Shown here: positions 10,228 to 21,246 of the stretch, in pieces
How the letters are laid out: every line of letters begins with the position of its first letter
Position numbering within the stretch: the first letter of the stretch is position 1
Source of the DNA: Acanthamoeba sp. SK_2022b
Taxonomy: Eukaryota; Discosea; Longamoebia; Acanthamoebidae
Assembly: GCA_027943245.1 (NCBI GenBank)
Contig: JANDJZ010000068.1
Span: 62,001 to 126,000 of the forward strand
DNA: 64,000 nt
Reading direction: 5' to 3'
The notes under the pieces: model-generated
Databases searched by the model: none
What the model was told of the DNA's origin: nothing
The model's input: the letters and a program-made list of their open reading frames with translations, nothing else
Position numbers and translations under genes: made by a program

Positions 10228-11034
10228 CTACCAGCCAAAGAGGAGCGAGAAGAAGAAGGAGACAGAACCGATGATGAACAGTCCGAGAAGTCCCCCGAAC
10301 ACGAGCCCAGCCATTGCCGCAATACCGATCTAAGGCGTAGAAGAAGAGGTTAGGAGAGAACATCGAGAACGACGAAGATCGCAGGGGGGTGGAGTGGTTA
10401 CGGTGGTCTTCGTCATGCTCGTGTTGTCGCTGGGCAATCGTGTGGCGCCCAGGAAGACGAAGAACGCTGCGAGCAAGAGGCTGCTCGTGGATCCGATCGC
10501 CAAGTTGAGAAACGCGAGCAAGAACCCAAACTGGTGGCACAAACACCAAGCGCGCAAGGAGGTGAGGCAGGAGATGATCACGATAAGGTGACGACAAGTA
10601 CCGCGCATCCAACTCCAAGCGGCGTAATAAGCTCCGTTCCGACTTCGAGGCTGTTGCCTACGCTTGGCTACACGCCAAGCCACAATGTAGGGTCACACAC
10701 AATAAGCCGTTTGCAGGCTCTGGTTGCGCGCAGGCGCTCACATAGGCGTCGCCAACAGTCAGCCGCACACGAACCTGAAGTTTCCGTCCGTAGCGTTCGT
10801 AGAGGCTTCGTGTCTGCGGGTCATTCAGCACCGTGTATGCTGCACCACAGCGACTGAGTGAATGAACATAAAAATCGAAGCGTGGATCGTGGCACCTGTG
10901 TGAATCGCGTTCCACTGGTCCTCGGAGCCTCCCTTATCGGGGTGCGACTTGAGGGATAGCCGGCGGTAGGCCTTTGTGAGTTCGTCACCGTTAGCATCCC
11001 TGCTCACACCCAACAGAGCGTAATAATCTCCCAT
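10228..11034 (-). CDS. J-domain membrane protein (DnaJ/Hsp40-like)
   Basis: ATG at 11034 starts the J domain: [34 protein letters not shown] with the essential HPD, then after an intron [20 protein letters not shown] basic exon follows ([20 protein letters not shown]). Two hydrophobic stretches come next: [20 protein letters not shown] with AAFFVFLG, and in the last exon [20 protein letters not shown] followed by [10 protein letters not shown] and a stop. The layout is therefore a J domain facing one side of a membrane plus about two C-terminal membrane spans. J domains stimulate Hsp70 ATPase; a membrane J protein usually recruits Hsp70 to the ER or mitochondrial surface, but which membrane is not shown here. 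At least four exons. Confidence 0.8.
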
Positions 11035-11761
11035 CTTGCTTAAAGTGTGGGAATGGGGAATGGATTTTGTTTTGGGGTTGCGATTTTAAAAACAAATTAA
11101 AAAACCTGGCGGTGTAGAGAGGGCGAAAAGAAGGCCCAAACTAACCAACCACACAAACTCCATTTTTATGTTTTAAAGCAAACACCCACAGCACAAAGGC
11201 GGTTGCAGCGCCTTAGTGGCCTCAGTAAACCTGCTGGAGGGCAGTGCTGCACTAGTGCGCGTCTGTGTTGTTCAAAACCACACGAAAAACCCGAACCTGG
11301 GATTTATCCTCCCACGTTAGCACAAACAGGAACCTGTTGCCGAACCAGGCGGTCCGGTTAGACATGCCTGTCGCGACCACAGAAGGCATTCGCGATCGCA
11401 TGCGAGTTCGCGTTATGCACGTACTGATCTCGTCCTTCCACTTGTCACCAGAATGGGTAAGATAGCGGATCATACAGAACCTTGGAAATTCCTCTGTCCT
11501 TGCTTGTAGCCTTCGCGGTTGCTTCCCTCATCTGCTGCGTGACCTCCCCCGTGCAATTCCGAGGCTTCGTGATCCGAATCCTTCGTGGTTGGTGCGGGGC
11601 TGGCAGCGATGCGCCCGCCCTGCTGAAGTTATAAAGGGCCCAGCTCAGGCAGCCACAGCATCATTTACCGTTACGCAATACAGTACCGCACTCTCGGCTA
11701 CAGCGCTTCGGCCCTCACTTCTACAGTTCCCTTCACTGCACACGAGGCCAGCATCGTTGCC
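11035..11761. other. Divergent intergenic region (J-domain gene / lysyl oxidase gene)
   Basis: About 727 bases between two start codons. It has AT-rich tracts at 11080-11105 and a TATA box near the plus-strand gene. Short open frames at 11252-11473 show no protein-like composition. Confidence 0.4.
11629..11636 (+). promoter_or_regulatory. TATA box of the LamG-lysyl oxidase gene
   Basis: GTTATAAAGGGCC at about 11628-11640, about 130 bases before ATG 11762 and followed by a pyrimidine/purine-mixed leader. It is the clearest TATA-type motif in the window; assignment is by motif and position. Confidence 0.45.
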
Positions 11762-13546
11762 ATGATGAGAGGTCCCTTTCTGCTCCTGGCTTGCTTCGCT
11801 ATCGCATCCCTTCTTGTGCCTTCCGGACAAGGTACCCCTTTCGCTTGAGATCGCCGAACGACGTGAAACATTCGCTGATTCTTGTTGCTTGCAGCGTTCA
11901 ACGGAGGCTGCGAAGGCTATGCAGTAAGATTCGACGGCTCTAACTGGCTTGATGCCGGCCGCGGCGCGTGGACCCAGCCCAAGGACTACACTCTTGAGTT
12001 CTGGATCAAGCCCTATTACACACAGCCCAACTCTTTGGCCGTAGTCGGCAACTTCATCCGCATGGGTACCCCGCTCGCTATCTCTTCTTGGTAGTGTGCC
12101 ATTGGTTGCTTCCGCAGATCACCTCGACCCTGTCTCTCAGCCACTAATGAATTTGCCGCCATGCGTGTCTTGTTCCAACGGATCGTACCCACAGAACGCC
12201 AGGGTTTCGGGTTCGGTTTCATGATGGAGGGCGACCGGATCATCTTCTTGGACAGTCAACCGTTCGACGGCCAACTGAGCGCGTCGATCTTCTTCAATGA
12301 GTGGACTCACATCGCTGGCACCTATGGTTCCGACGGCTCCGCACTCTACATTAACGGCATCCGCGTCGCGCACAGGCCAGGCCGTGCCGCTCTCCGCTAC
12401 TACGCGACCGACGGGTTCTTCATTGGCCGCTCCATCGGCAAGGAGGCTGGCTTCGTGGGCGAGTTAGCCGAGGTCCGTCTGTGGGACAGGCAACGCTCGG
12501 AGAGCGATATCGCCGCCACTTGGGACAAGCCCGTCTCGGCCTCGTCGTCAGGACTCGTGGCCTACTGGGCCATGCGCGCCTCGGGCGACTTTTTCATTGT
12601 CGACGAGACCGACCGCGCTGGCGCCGACGCCGCCATGGCCGGCCCTGGCCGCCTGCCGCTGGTGTCACGCGCCTGTGTCACCGGTTGCAGCAACGAGAGT
12701 CGTTGCGTGCCGACTCAGGGCAACATCAACAAGCGACAAGGGGGGCTGCCCGACATCACTGTCGATGCCGCGCGAGCGCAGACCACCATGTACATCGAGT
12801 CTCGATCCTTCCTCTCCACCGACTGTGCCGTTCGCGAGGGCTGTGCTGCGGCCGGCACTCGCGTGCTCCTGCGCTTCGATACTGGTGAGTCACCCTAGAC
12901 TTTCCCTCTCTGCTACGCCATGCGTGTTTTATTACTCAACCCGACCTCTTACCGCCCAGCCACGCCCAACATCGGTTCTGCCGATCTTACCCTTGGCAAC
13001 CCCGCCGCCAGCGGCAAGTTCTACTATGACTCCTGTCACAGACATTACCACTTTAGCGGCTACGCCAGCTACAGGTTTTAACGCCTATTCGCAGCCACCA
13101 CAGCTTTATCCTGCGTTGTCCCTCTCTGGTCTTACTGTCTTTCGCGATACGTCACCAGGCTCTACTCCGAAAACCGTACCTTGACTCGCGTAGGCCGGAA
13201 GCAGGCTTTCTGTCTGGAAGACTTCGAGCCCGTCAGCGGCTGGACTGGTAGGCATCCCTCAACATGATGGGCATACGACCAAGGCGAAGCTGACCACTGC
13301 GCCGTAACAGGTTCGCGCTCGTTGCTGCCTCAGTACGATTGCAACAATCAGGGCATCAGCGTGGGGTGGCAAGACGTGTACACAGCCAATCTCGACTGCC
13401 AGTGGATCGATATCACCGGCATCACGCTAGGCTCCTACTGGCTGTACGTCGAGATCAACCCGATTCTCAACGGCTCGCGGGCCTTCTCCGAGTCGGACTA
13501 CACCAACAACGTCTTCTGGATTCCCTTCAGAATCGTCAACCCGTAA
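11762..13546 (+). CDS. Secreted LamG-type lectin fold plus lysyl oxidase (LOX)
   Basis: Six exons with consistent phase: 11762-11831, 11895-12065, 12195-12884, 12960-13074, 13159-13247, 13311-13546, giving 456 residues. A signal peptide (MMRGPFLLLACFAIASLLVP) is followed by a concanavalin/LamG-like domain (YAVRFDGSNWLDAGRGAW, YTLEFWIKPYYTQPNS, NEWTHIAGTYGSDGSALYIN, GELAEVRLWDRQRSESDI). The C-terminal third is lysyl oxidase: PNIGSADLTLGNPA, the copper site YYDSCHRHYHF, the quinone-cofactor lysine region VGRKQAFCLEDFEP, then YDCNNQGISVGWQDVYTANL with DCQWIDITGI, carrying the cofactor tyrosine, and ending ESDYTNNVFWIPFRIV. LOX enzymes deaminate lysines to crosslink extracellular proteins. Here the product would act in the secretory pathway or wall/matrix. 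AATAAA lies about 180 bases past the stop. Confidence 0.9.
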
Positions 13547-13728
13547 GAACGGTGGAAGAGCAGAGGAAGGTACAAACAGTGCTGGGGGAGTGCGCAAGAG
13601 GACCCCTTCAGAGGGAAGGTTGCAGGATTGCGCCTCATCTCCACACAGCAAAAACGATAACGGCTATGCATTGGTCATTTGCCTGGGTCCCCAAAGCTGC
13701 CTGGCATTGTCGTTGGCCGTAGGAGAAC

Positions 13729-13734
13729 AATAAA
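13729..13734 (+). terminator. Putative polyadenylation signal of the LOX gene
   Basis: AATAAA in the 215-base gap after the LOX stop, oriented with that gene. Confidence 0.4.
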
Positions 13735-13761
13735 GTACAGAGGGAAACACAAACCCTGGGT

Positions 13762-15004
13762 TCAGGTACAACTGAAGGTCTTGTTCCAGCAGCTGTCCTT
13801 GATGTGCGCATCGTAGAAGAGCGGGCAAAGCATGGTGATGGGCATCCGCGCAAGGATCCAAACGGGGGAGATCACGAAGAATGCCACAACCCAGAACGTG
13901 AGCACAAACACGATCTCGAGCGCGTAGATGACGACTAGGGCAACTACAAGCGGAAGTAAACACACGCTGGCGATTGTTCGTCTGTAGTAGGAGCTGTTTG
14001 TGCCGTAGCAGTAGATGCACAGCAGCCCCGACAGCGACACATACCTGTTGTACACCATAATACAGTTCAGGGTTGAAAGAATAGTACTAATCAAATGATA
14101 AACAAACTGACGTACCACGGGTACTGCTTAGGATTGAGCCACTTCTCCCGCTCGCACTCGTGCGCAGTGTTGCAGCAATAGACCGGTCCCTCGCATTTGC
14201 ACAGGCAGCAGCCCTGCGAGGAGTCGCGCGCGTCGTCCAGGAACCCATAACAGCAGCCCTCCTCTTCGTCTCCTTGCGCAGGAGGCGCTGACGGCAGAGC
14301 GTCAGCCTCTTCGTCGATGCCTGGCGACTCGTACGATGAGGACGCCGCGCCCGTGTACGGAGGCGGCTTGACTGGGTCGGGAGGCGAATAGTATTCTTCT
14401 GTGGCAGGCGACCACAAGTCAACCCACGGCACGCTCCACGTGCACATGATCGTGATGACAAGGGAGCGCAAGCTTACCGTGGCTGGTTGTGTACTCGGCA
14501 GGCGCACTGGCGGCCTCATTGGTGTGGTGATGCTTGGTCTTGTACCTGTACATGCCCGACCCGGAAGTGGCGTCACGCCCCAGCGCAACGGTCGAAGCAG
14601 AAAGAACGGGGGAGGAATGAGATGAGGCCAACACACCGGTCGATGGCCGAGCGGAGGGCGTAGTTGGGCACCAGCTGCGCCTCCGTGAGCGCGCTCTTGC
14701 ACACGGGACACACAGCGTGGTTCTGTCGCAGCCACGTGGTAATTGAAGCCTTGGAAAAGCTGTGTCCACACGCTGCCGCCATCATCGCCTCCTCCTACTC
14801 ACCTCAAACAATTATTATTATTAGTTATCTGTGCGTGTGGCATAAAAACCCACAAAACAACAGACGGTGGCAAAGAAAAATTACGAATAAAAAATGAATA
14901 AAAACAGGCAAAGTTCAGGGGCAACACACCATGAGGGTGAGGGTGATAGGGTCAGAAAGCTCCTCCGGCTCGACACTTTCATCACTTTCGCTGCCGCTGT
15001 GCAT
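13762..15004 (-). CDS. U-box protein with cysteine-rich segment and C-terminal membrane spans
   Basis: ATG at 15004; exon 1 (14930-15004) encodes MHSGSESDESVEPEELSDPI plus TLTLM. Exon 2 (14637-14794) continues in frame with EEAMMAAACGHSFSKASITT, WLRQNHAVCPVCKSALTEAQ and LVPNYALRSAIDR. Together they form a U-box (E3 ligase domain that binds E2). Next come RYKTKHHHTNEAASAPAEYT, a Pro-rich stretch (YYSPPDPVKPPPYTG), an acidic linker and a cysteine cluster (EEEGCCYGFLDD, GCCLCKCEGPVYCCNTAHEC). The last exons give hydrophobic spans: SLSGLLCIYCYGTNSS, TIASVCLLPLVVALVVIYAL and VLTFWVVAFFVISPVWILA, with the stop at 13762-13764. So this is an E3 ligase probably anchored in a membrane with the U-box cytosolic. 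PPPY could bind WW domains (inference). Confidence 0.8.
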
Positions 15005-15178
15005 TTCAAAAGAAGGCTTTGTGAAAGAAAGACTGACCGAGGCAGACGACGCTTTTCTCCGGTCTGTCGTTAGGCGAAGTGCGGAGTTCACCGAGACCTT
15101 TTTTTAGTGCCGCTGGTTCGAATCTGGCTGGTACCGCAGCTCTCGCCGCAACAACAACCGGTCGAGTACAATAACACT

Positions 15179-16502
15179 ATGCCTCGCAGGAAGGCACTTG
15201 CGGTCGAGAGAATGGAAAGGCAGGGCTCACCTCGAAACCCTAACGTACGCTGCGTGCTCGACTGGTTAACCACCTCAATCTTTTTTATGGCGCCCTTGTC
15301 CGCATCCAGCGAGCGGCAGTGACCACCTCACCCCAACCCCACCCCCAACCACAACAGCTCCAACCACAACAGCTCCACCCTAGACCCTTTTCCTTTTCTT
15401 GTCACATTTTTGTAATATTTATTACTCGGCGGCCAACACAGTACCGGCCGTCTCCCCTGCGCAGGACGGTCCTTCGACTGGTCAAGTCCGAAAGCGAGTC
15501 GCCAGATGAAACCCCCACCCCTCGTGTGAGTTCTAGGAAGAGAAAGGCAACCGACATAGACGAGCAGGAGGCAAATCAGGAGAAGGCAAACAGGCGGAAC
15601 AAACGCAAGGAAGTCGAGGACGCAGAGTACGAACCTAGCGCCAATGAGGAAGACGAGGACACTGAGTTCCCAGTGGCCACTTCATCACAATCGGCAAAGA
15701 GAGGCAGCAACCTCAGGAAGAAGACGGACTTCAGCCGTAGCGGTAGAAGAAACGAAAAGAGGAGGAGATGGATAGCAGACTCTGAAGAGGAGGAAGAAGA
15801 AGAGGAGAGAATCACCAAGAAGAGGACGTGGACGCCATCAGAAGACGAACAGCTGCGTGAGGCCGTCGAGGAGCACACAACCAAGGACTCAGTGTCGTGG
15901 GTGCGCGTAGCGGACCAGATGAAATGCCTGCGTACCCCTCGGTGCCGTTCCCGCCCACAGAACTCCCCTCTGCTTCCAAATAGCACGCGGTGTGCTGACC
16001 GTGGACGTGTGGTGAGGCAGTGGGTGCAAGAGGAGATGGGAACAGATCAGGTCGATAATGAGGGTCTACGATACGCCAGAGAAGCGGAAGGAGAGAGAGG
16101 TACCCGTCACCACCTCCAGTCCTTCGCTTCCCGACAGATTGTGCTTTGCGTCGGCCTGAAGCTCAGCCCTGTGTGCACACGCACCGTCGCCAGGCGATGG
16201 TGGCCGAGAGCAAGCTGCGGGCGTGGACCCCCACAGAGGAGGACAAGCTCTGGCGTGTGTCTCAGAAGAGAGATCTCAAGTATGACAGCGGTATCTACCC
16301 CCTCTCGTGCATATATCTCGTTGAGCAGTAGTGACGAGCGTCGGGGCGGCTGCGTGTACATGCAACGCACGACACAGCCATGTGGGTGGAGCTCGAGACC
16401 AAGTTCCAGCGTTCAAACCGCGCTTTGCAGCTCAAATTTGCCGAACTGAAGAAGAGGCATGCCAAGGCCAAGGCCAAGGCCATCGAAGAGAAAGACATGT
16501 AA
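15179..16502 (+). CDS. Myb/SANT-domain nuclear protein
   Basis: Proposed start ATG 15179 (MPRRKALAVERMERQGSPRN) with a phase-0 intron from 15245 to about 15486; this start is moderately supported. The main exon is basic and acidic by turns (SSRKRKATDIDEQ, KRRRWIADSEEEEEEEE), typical of nuclear proteins. A first Myb/SANT repeat follows: KKRTWTPSEDEQLREAVEEH, then WVRVADQM. A second starts KLRAWTPTEEDKLWRV (about 16215-16260) and continues after an intron in WVELETKFQRSNRALQLKFA. The protein ends with a Lys-rich helix (KKRHAKAKAKAIEEKDM) and stops at 16500-16502. A fragment near 15975 (NSTRCADR) may be the end of repeat one. Spaced Trp residues at the start of each repeat match DNA-binding Myb folds. 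The target is unknown. Confidence 0.7.
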
Positions 16503-16755
16503 GGAAGGGTCCCTATCTGCGCACCACACCACCACAGAAGAGCAAACTGGGCATTGCAGCAAGTGCTAGTGAGTAATGATTGATGATAAAGAGCGACCTT
16601 TATGAAAGTGACAAGAGCGAGTACAGCCCAGGTTATGCTGTTGGTGTATGTTCAGTGTTATGCGAGGCTCGTAGTTCTCCGTCTGCAAGTTAAAAAGTGA
16701 GACACACAACCCAATTGAGTGTGTAAGCTGGGGAGAGGAGTTGTGGACTTACATG

Positions 16756-17408
16756 CTAGTGCTTGGCCTTGTCCTCCTCCGGCTCGAACCGCAGACTCAC
16801 CGAGTTGACACAGTGACGCTCGTCGGTGGGCGTGGGGAACTTCTCGCCCTTAAACACGTGACCTGCCCGAGCAAGTGCGCATGGTTGGCGCGAGAGTTGG
16901 ATGGATGGAGGCAGGGAGCGGGCGAGAGACGAACCAAGGTGGCCGCCACATTTGGCGCACACGATCTCGATTCGGGTCATCCCGAAGGACGAGTCCTCAT
17001 TCCTTAGCACGGCTCCTGGCAGAGCATCGAAGAACGCGGGCCACCCACAGCCCGAGTTGAACTTGGTGTCCGAGCTGAAGGATGAAGAAAAGGGGTTTGG
17101 GGCGGGCAAGGTCAGTTGCTCTCCAACCGTGCATAAAGGCACACCACGTGAGGCAGGTGTGGTACCTGAAGAGAGGAGTATCACAACCGGCGCACCGGTA
17201 GATGCCTTTCTCATAATGTTTGTTGTACTCACCAGTGCCAGCCCGCTCGGTGCCCTTCTGTCTCAGCACTCGAAACTGCACAGCATTTAAATGGGTATGA
17301 TGCAAATCGCTTGGTGTCGGTGAAGCCTAAGTAGGGGTGCTGCACCTGCTCCGGGCTGAGCTTTGCCTGCCATTCAGAGTCAGACTTTTGCACTGGGAAA
17401 GAGGTCAT
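16756..17408 (-). CDS. msrB: Peptide-methionine (R)-S-oxide reductase MsrB
   Basis: ATG at 17408 (MTSFPVQKSDSEWQAKLSPE). Exons then give FRVLRQKGTERAGTGEYNKH with YEKGIYRCAGCDTPLF, KFNSGCGWPAFFDALPGAVL with RIEIVCAKCGGHLG, and HVFKGEKFPTPTDERHCVNS with VSLRF before the stop at 16756. The two CxxC pairs (CAGC, CAKC) are the structural zinc site and RHCVNS holds the catalytic cysteine. The CGWPAF motif is diagnostic. The enzyme reduces the R epimer of methionine sulfoxide in oxidised proteins. No organelle signal is obvious with this start. An open frame extends upstream to 17552 but looks non-coding. Four exons with introns of about 60-70 bases. Confidence 0.93.
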
Positions 17409-17846
17409 GTTGCTGTTGGAAGACGCTTCGCTGCTTGTGTTGCCAATTTTCGGAAAGGTGGTAGCAATCAAGATGAAGATGACCACGCTGTCAAGATTCG
17501 CAAGCTGTGCGAAGACTCTGTAAATGATGAAGAATGATGGAGTGGCAAACAAAACGGGACGTGCAGCTTCGCACTAACGCCGACAGCGGTGCTTGGTTGC
17601 GCGTGTCGACGCGTGCTTTTTACGCTGGGTAGTGTAGTTCTTTGATAGCTTACATATCTTATACAAGCTTGCCCTCAACGCGCGGTTCCTCGGCCAGCGT
17701 GGTTGGCTTGGCCAGCAGCACGGGAACGCGCCCTCCTTGGTTGCCGGTGTGTTCGTTCTAAAGTTACAGTGCGACGTGGTACCTTCCCTCTTTGCTCTCT
17801 TCGGCGCGTACTTGAATACCACACGCAACTGGTTGTCAGCTCGGCA
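17409..17846. other. Region between RhoGEF 3' end and MsrB start
   Basis: 438 bases. The proximal part may hold extra C-terminal RhoGEF exons: an open stretch DNQLRVVFKYAPKRAKREG at about 17830-17775 can be spliced in frame, with a possible stop at 17659-17661. The distal part should carry the MsrB promoter. Nothing else was recognised. Confidence 0.3.
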
Positions 17847-20800
17847 CTACAAGGCACATGAATAGAGGAGGAGGGGACGAGTACTGCTGGCCTTTGCGTC
17901 GAGCGTGTCCCGCAGCCAGCCATCGATGTCACCGCCCTGGTCTGCCTTGACGTGAATTGCCTTGGCCAAGTCCTCCGATTCAGATGATGTGCGGAAGAGG
18001 GCCACCGTGTCTGGACAGAAGAAGTGAAAGGCAGGTGAGTAGTTGCGCGCGCATACACATACGCACACACAGCACGGGGTTACCTGTCTCTCCCTCGTAT
18101 TTCATGAACGAGGTTTCTGACAGCGAATAGACCTGAGTGAGCTTGAACTTGCCCTCCCTGTTCCGGACCGTGTCGAGGAGGATGTCGTTGAACAGGAAGA
18201 AGTGATGCTTGGTAAATGTCGTCTTCTCCTTCTTGACCTTCTTGACTAACAACGTGTCCTCTCGTACGAAGCTGCGGGTCTGCGACGAAAACAGAGAGAA
18301 CTGCAGCAAATACCAAAGAAGCCATTAGACCGCAGCGCGACGCCACCTGAGAACCAGGAAAGCAAACTGTACCCCTTTGGACTTGCCCAGGATGAGATTG
18401 GCCTGGATGGCGGCCGTCTTGGTCGCGTTGTCTCGCTTACGCTACAAGATGGGCATCCAGGCGTAAGCTCAAAGCTCATGCCCCGCCAAAAGACGAGGAG
18501 AGGGACAGCGGGCCGAGCGCACCTTGGCTTCGTTGAGGTGCTCGTTGACGTTTTTCACAGCCTCCAAGAGCCGACTCAGTTTCAAATGCTCTGTCTCCTC
18601 CGTCGTGTACTTGACCATGTCCTGTTGGGCGCGGTGGACGGTGAGGTGCCAGAGGTTTGGGCCGATCCCGCCCTCAACGCGTAACCGCGTACCCGTAGCA
18701 GCATCTCATATCGGGGGAGGCGCTGGATGGGTCTGATGAGGTACGAGGACAGGTCCTGCGATTCCACTTCCGGCTTTTGTTCGATTTGCTGCACAGCATG
18801 AAGCGAGAGCGAGCGTGAGGACCAAAGCGTTAGGTTTTGGCGCCGTGGAGATGATACCTTGATCAAGGCGGCAAACTTCTTCGAGTTCGCGTTCAATTCG
18901 ATCAAGAGGCCGATTGCCGCGGGGTGGTTATTCACATACTCTGTGTACAACTGCACACGCGGCGAACAGAGAACATTAGACGAAGTCGGGCGAATGAGGC
19001 GAGAGAAAGTTTACTTTGAGGTAGGGCGCGATCACGAGCAGCCCATCGGAGAACGACGAGCCAGCCGGCCGGGACTTGATGGCTTGAAGCAGATGCTTGT
19101 GTATCTGCGCGATGGAGAAGAGCAAACCAAAACGTTCGGATTATTGTTCGGGTTGATGGCAACTTCATAGGCAGTCATGACGCACCTCCAAAAGCTGAAC
19201 ACGAACACGAGAGAACAGGGTGTCACACTGCTCCGGTGTGAGCAAACCGCTCGCCTCTAAAGGCAGCTCGAAATGCTGTCATCGATTTCACACGTCCGAC
19301 AGTGAGCAAAGATAGGTAGAGAGCGAATCGCTTGGCCAGTCCTTAGAAGGGCTAGCTCCGCGGGAGGGCGTACATCGTGAAGCTTTTGAAGGCTCTTGAG
19401 ATAGGTCTCCTCGGTATCGATGAACTCCTGCTGGAGCATCTCAGTCCTCTCCTCGGGCGTGAGGATCTTGCGGGGCGGAAGCGGCGACGATCCGTTCGAC
19501 GAAATGGAACCGCTCAACGGGGAGCCGCCCGAGCTGCTGGGAGACGACGCCGAAGAGGCGAGGCTACTGCTCAGAGGCACCTCGAGGTTCATGCGGCCGG
19601 CGATGCCGTCGATCGAGGCCTTGGCAGAAACGCCGCTGCGCGCACGCTTGGTGTCGTGGTCTGCCACAGCAGTCACCGAGCGCTCGCTCCTTACTCGCAG
19701 CTCCTTCGTACTCGAGGCCAGCACCGAAGATGCAAGGTTACCAGCATCGGCAAGCGCTACGGCCAAGCTGCCGCCAGCAGCCAGATGCTCACCAGCAGCG
19801 GCGGTCGTCTTGCTTTCATCATCGCCGCCAATGCCGCGTTCCGTCTCCGCCAGCACCAACGCAAGGGTGGCGCGAAGCCGCTTCTCCGAGGCGACGATAT
19901 CGCTCTCCCTCACGGCAGCCGACGCCTTAGCGGGATCGTCGTTTACCAGCTGCGTGAGCGGCGTGTTGGCGGCGAGCGGCAGCAGCTCCAAACGGGCAAG
20001 CCTGGCGATACGCGCCAGCTTGGCGTTCAGCTGGGCCACGGTGGCGTGCGCCTGCGCCAGCTGCCCCTGGAGGGTCGTGATGACCTCGTCTCGATTGTCG
20101 ATGTCCGCGGGAGTGGTTCCTGCTTCTGAGGCTCCTTCCTGAGGGGGTGAGTGCCGGGCCTCATCCGTTTTCGGCCCCTTTCCCTCGGGGGACAGCTGCG
20201 GGTCGAGGAACACCAGCGATGGGCTCGACGTCGAGCGCCCTGCCAAGCGCGGCGATGGGGAACGAGAAGCGCCTCGAGGGGAGGTGGACGTGGATGTGGC
20301 GCGAGGCGACGCAAGGCGAGAAGAAGCGGAGCGAGGCGAGAGGGGGTCTGAACCGCTAGAAGGGCTCGGCGAGTAAGGAGAGGCGGGCTCCTGTGGAGCC
20401 GTCGCCCGCGGAGACTTTGAGGGAGTGGCGTAGCGTGGAGATGAAGCGCGAGGGGAAGGCAGGTTAGAACTAGGCGCCTGATCAGACCTGCGCAGTCACA
20501 GCAAGAGAATGAGCACAAGACGGAGGCGGCGAGTAGGGAGAGTTGCGTTACTCTTTTGTGGGAGTGTGAGACGATGCTGCGTGATGTTCGGCCTCATGTG
20601 CCAGGCCATACAGTTGAGGCCCAGGTCGGTTGCGAGGCTGTTGACACCCCGATAGAGTGGTGAGGCCTCGCCCAGATCGCACGTGTGGGCTCTTAAGTGA
20701 TGAGGGCGTGAGTCCTCAACGTACGTTGCCCACTTTAGTGGAGAGAATGGAAAGCTCGAGCGGCGTTTCATCGGCAGCGCTCATGACCGTGTCCAGGTTC

Positions 20801-21246
20801 TGCAACTTGCTGAACTCCACATTGAGGATCTCCTCCTGCATAAGATCGCCAACGGTTAGCCGTGGCCAGGAAAGAACTACCGGCCAGCGGTGTGAGGGCA
20901 AAGCTGGTCATTACAAAAGCGCCCAGAGAATAAGAAAGAGGAGAACATGCCTTAGAACGCAGCGTGTCGCGCAGCTTGAGTTGGTAGTCGTTGGGATTCG
21001 TCTCCTTGGCCAAATCAGGAATTTGCTTGAAGATCGCGCGCTGCGAGAACGGTGGTCGCCTTTGTGAGCCACACGCCCCACATTATGTAATGGGGGCGGG
21101 GGTGAAACCTTGACTTGATCGACAGTGTAGCCAGCAGGAAGGATGAATTCGTGCACCTCTGTCCCGCTGGGCAGTTTTACCTTTTCCGCGACAGAGTGAT
21201 TTAGCTGTTGTTGATGGAACAAGTGGATGTTGGGGACTGCGTACAT
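17847..21246 (-). CDS. RhoGEF (DH-PH) with N-terminal ubiquitin/RBD-like region
   Basis: ATG at 21246. The first exons (21246-21109 onward) read VKLPSGTEVHEFILPAGYTV, a frame through IPDLAKETNPNDYQLKLRDT, then SAADETPLELSILST, resembling a ubiquitin-fold or Ras-binding module. A long Ser/Pro- and Ala-rich exon (about 20490-19370) follows. The DH domain starts TEMLQQEFIDTEETYLKSLQ (CR1) and continues over short exons: LYTEYVNNHPAAIGLLIELN, SYLIRPIQRLPRYEMLLR (the CR3 hallmark) and LEAVKNVNEHLNEAK. The PH domain has KHHFFLFNDILLDTVRNREG, KLTQVYSLSETSFMKYEGET and DIDGWLRDTLDAKA. It would load GTP on Rho/Rac GTPases at membranes. The stop chosen is at 17847; a longer C-terminus reaching 17659 is possible. 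At least ten exons. Confidence 0.88.

Noticed and set aside
15108..15135. GGTTCGAATC, like a tRNA T-loop
   Set aside because: The flanking T-stem pairs only with wobbles and there is no matching A-box or acceptor stem upstream, so no tRNA is supported.
17409..17552. Upstream extension of MsrB (FFIIYRVFAQLANLDSVV) as an organelle signal
   Set aside because: It has no ATG with a sensible presequence and is AT-biased like a 5' leader; the ATG at 17408 fits family length.
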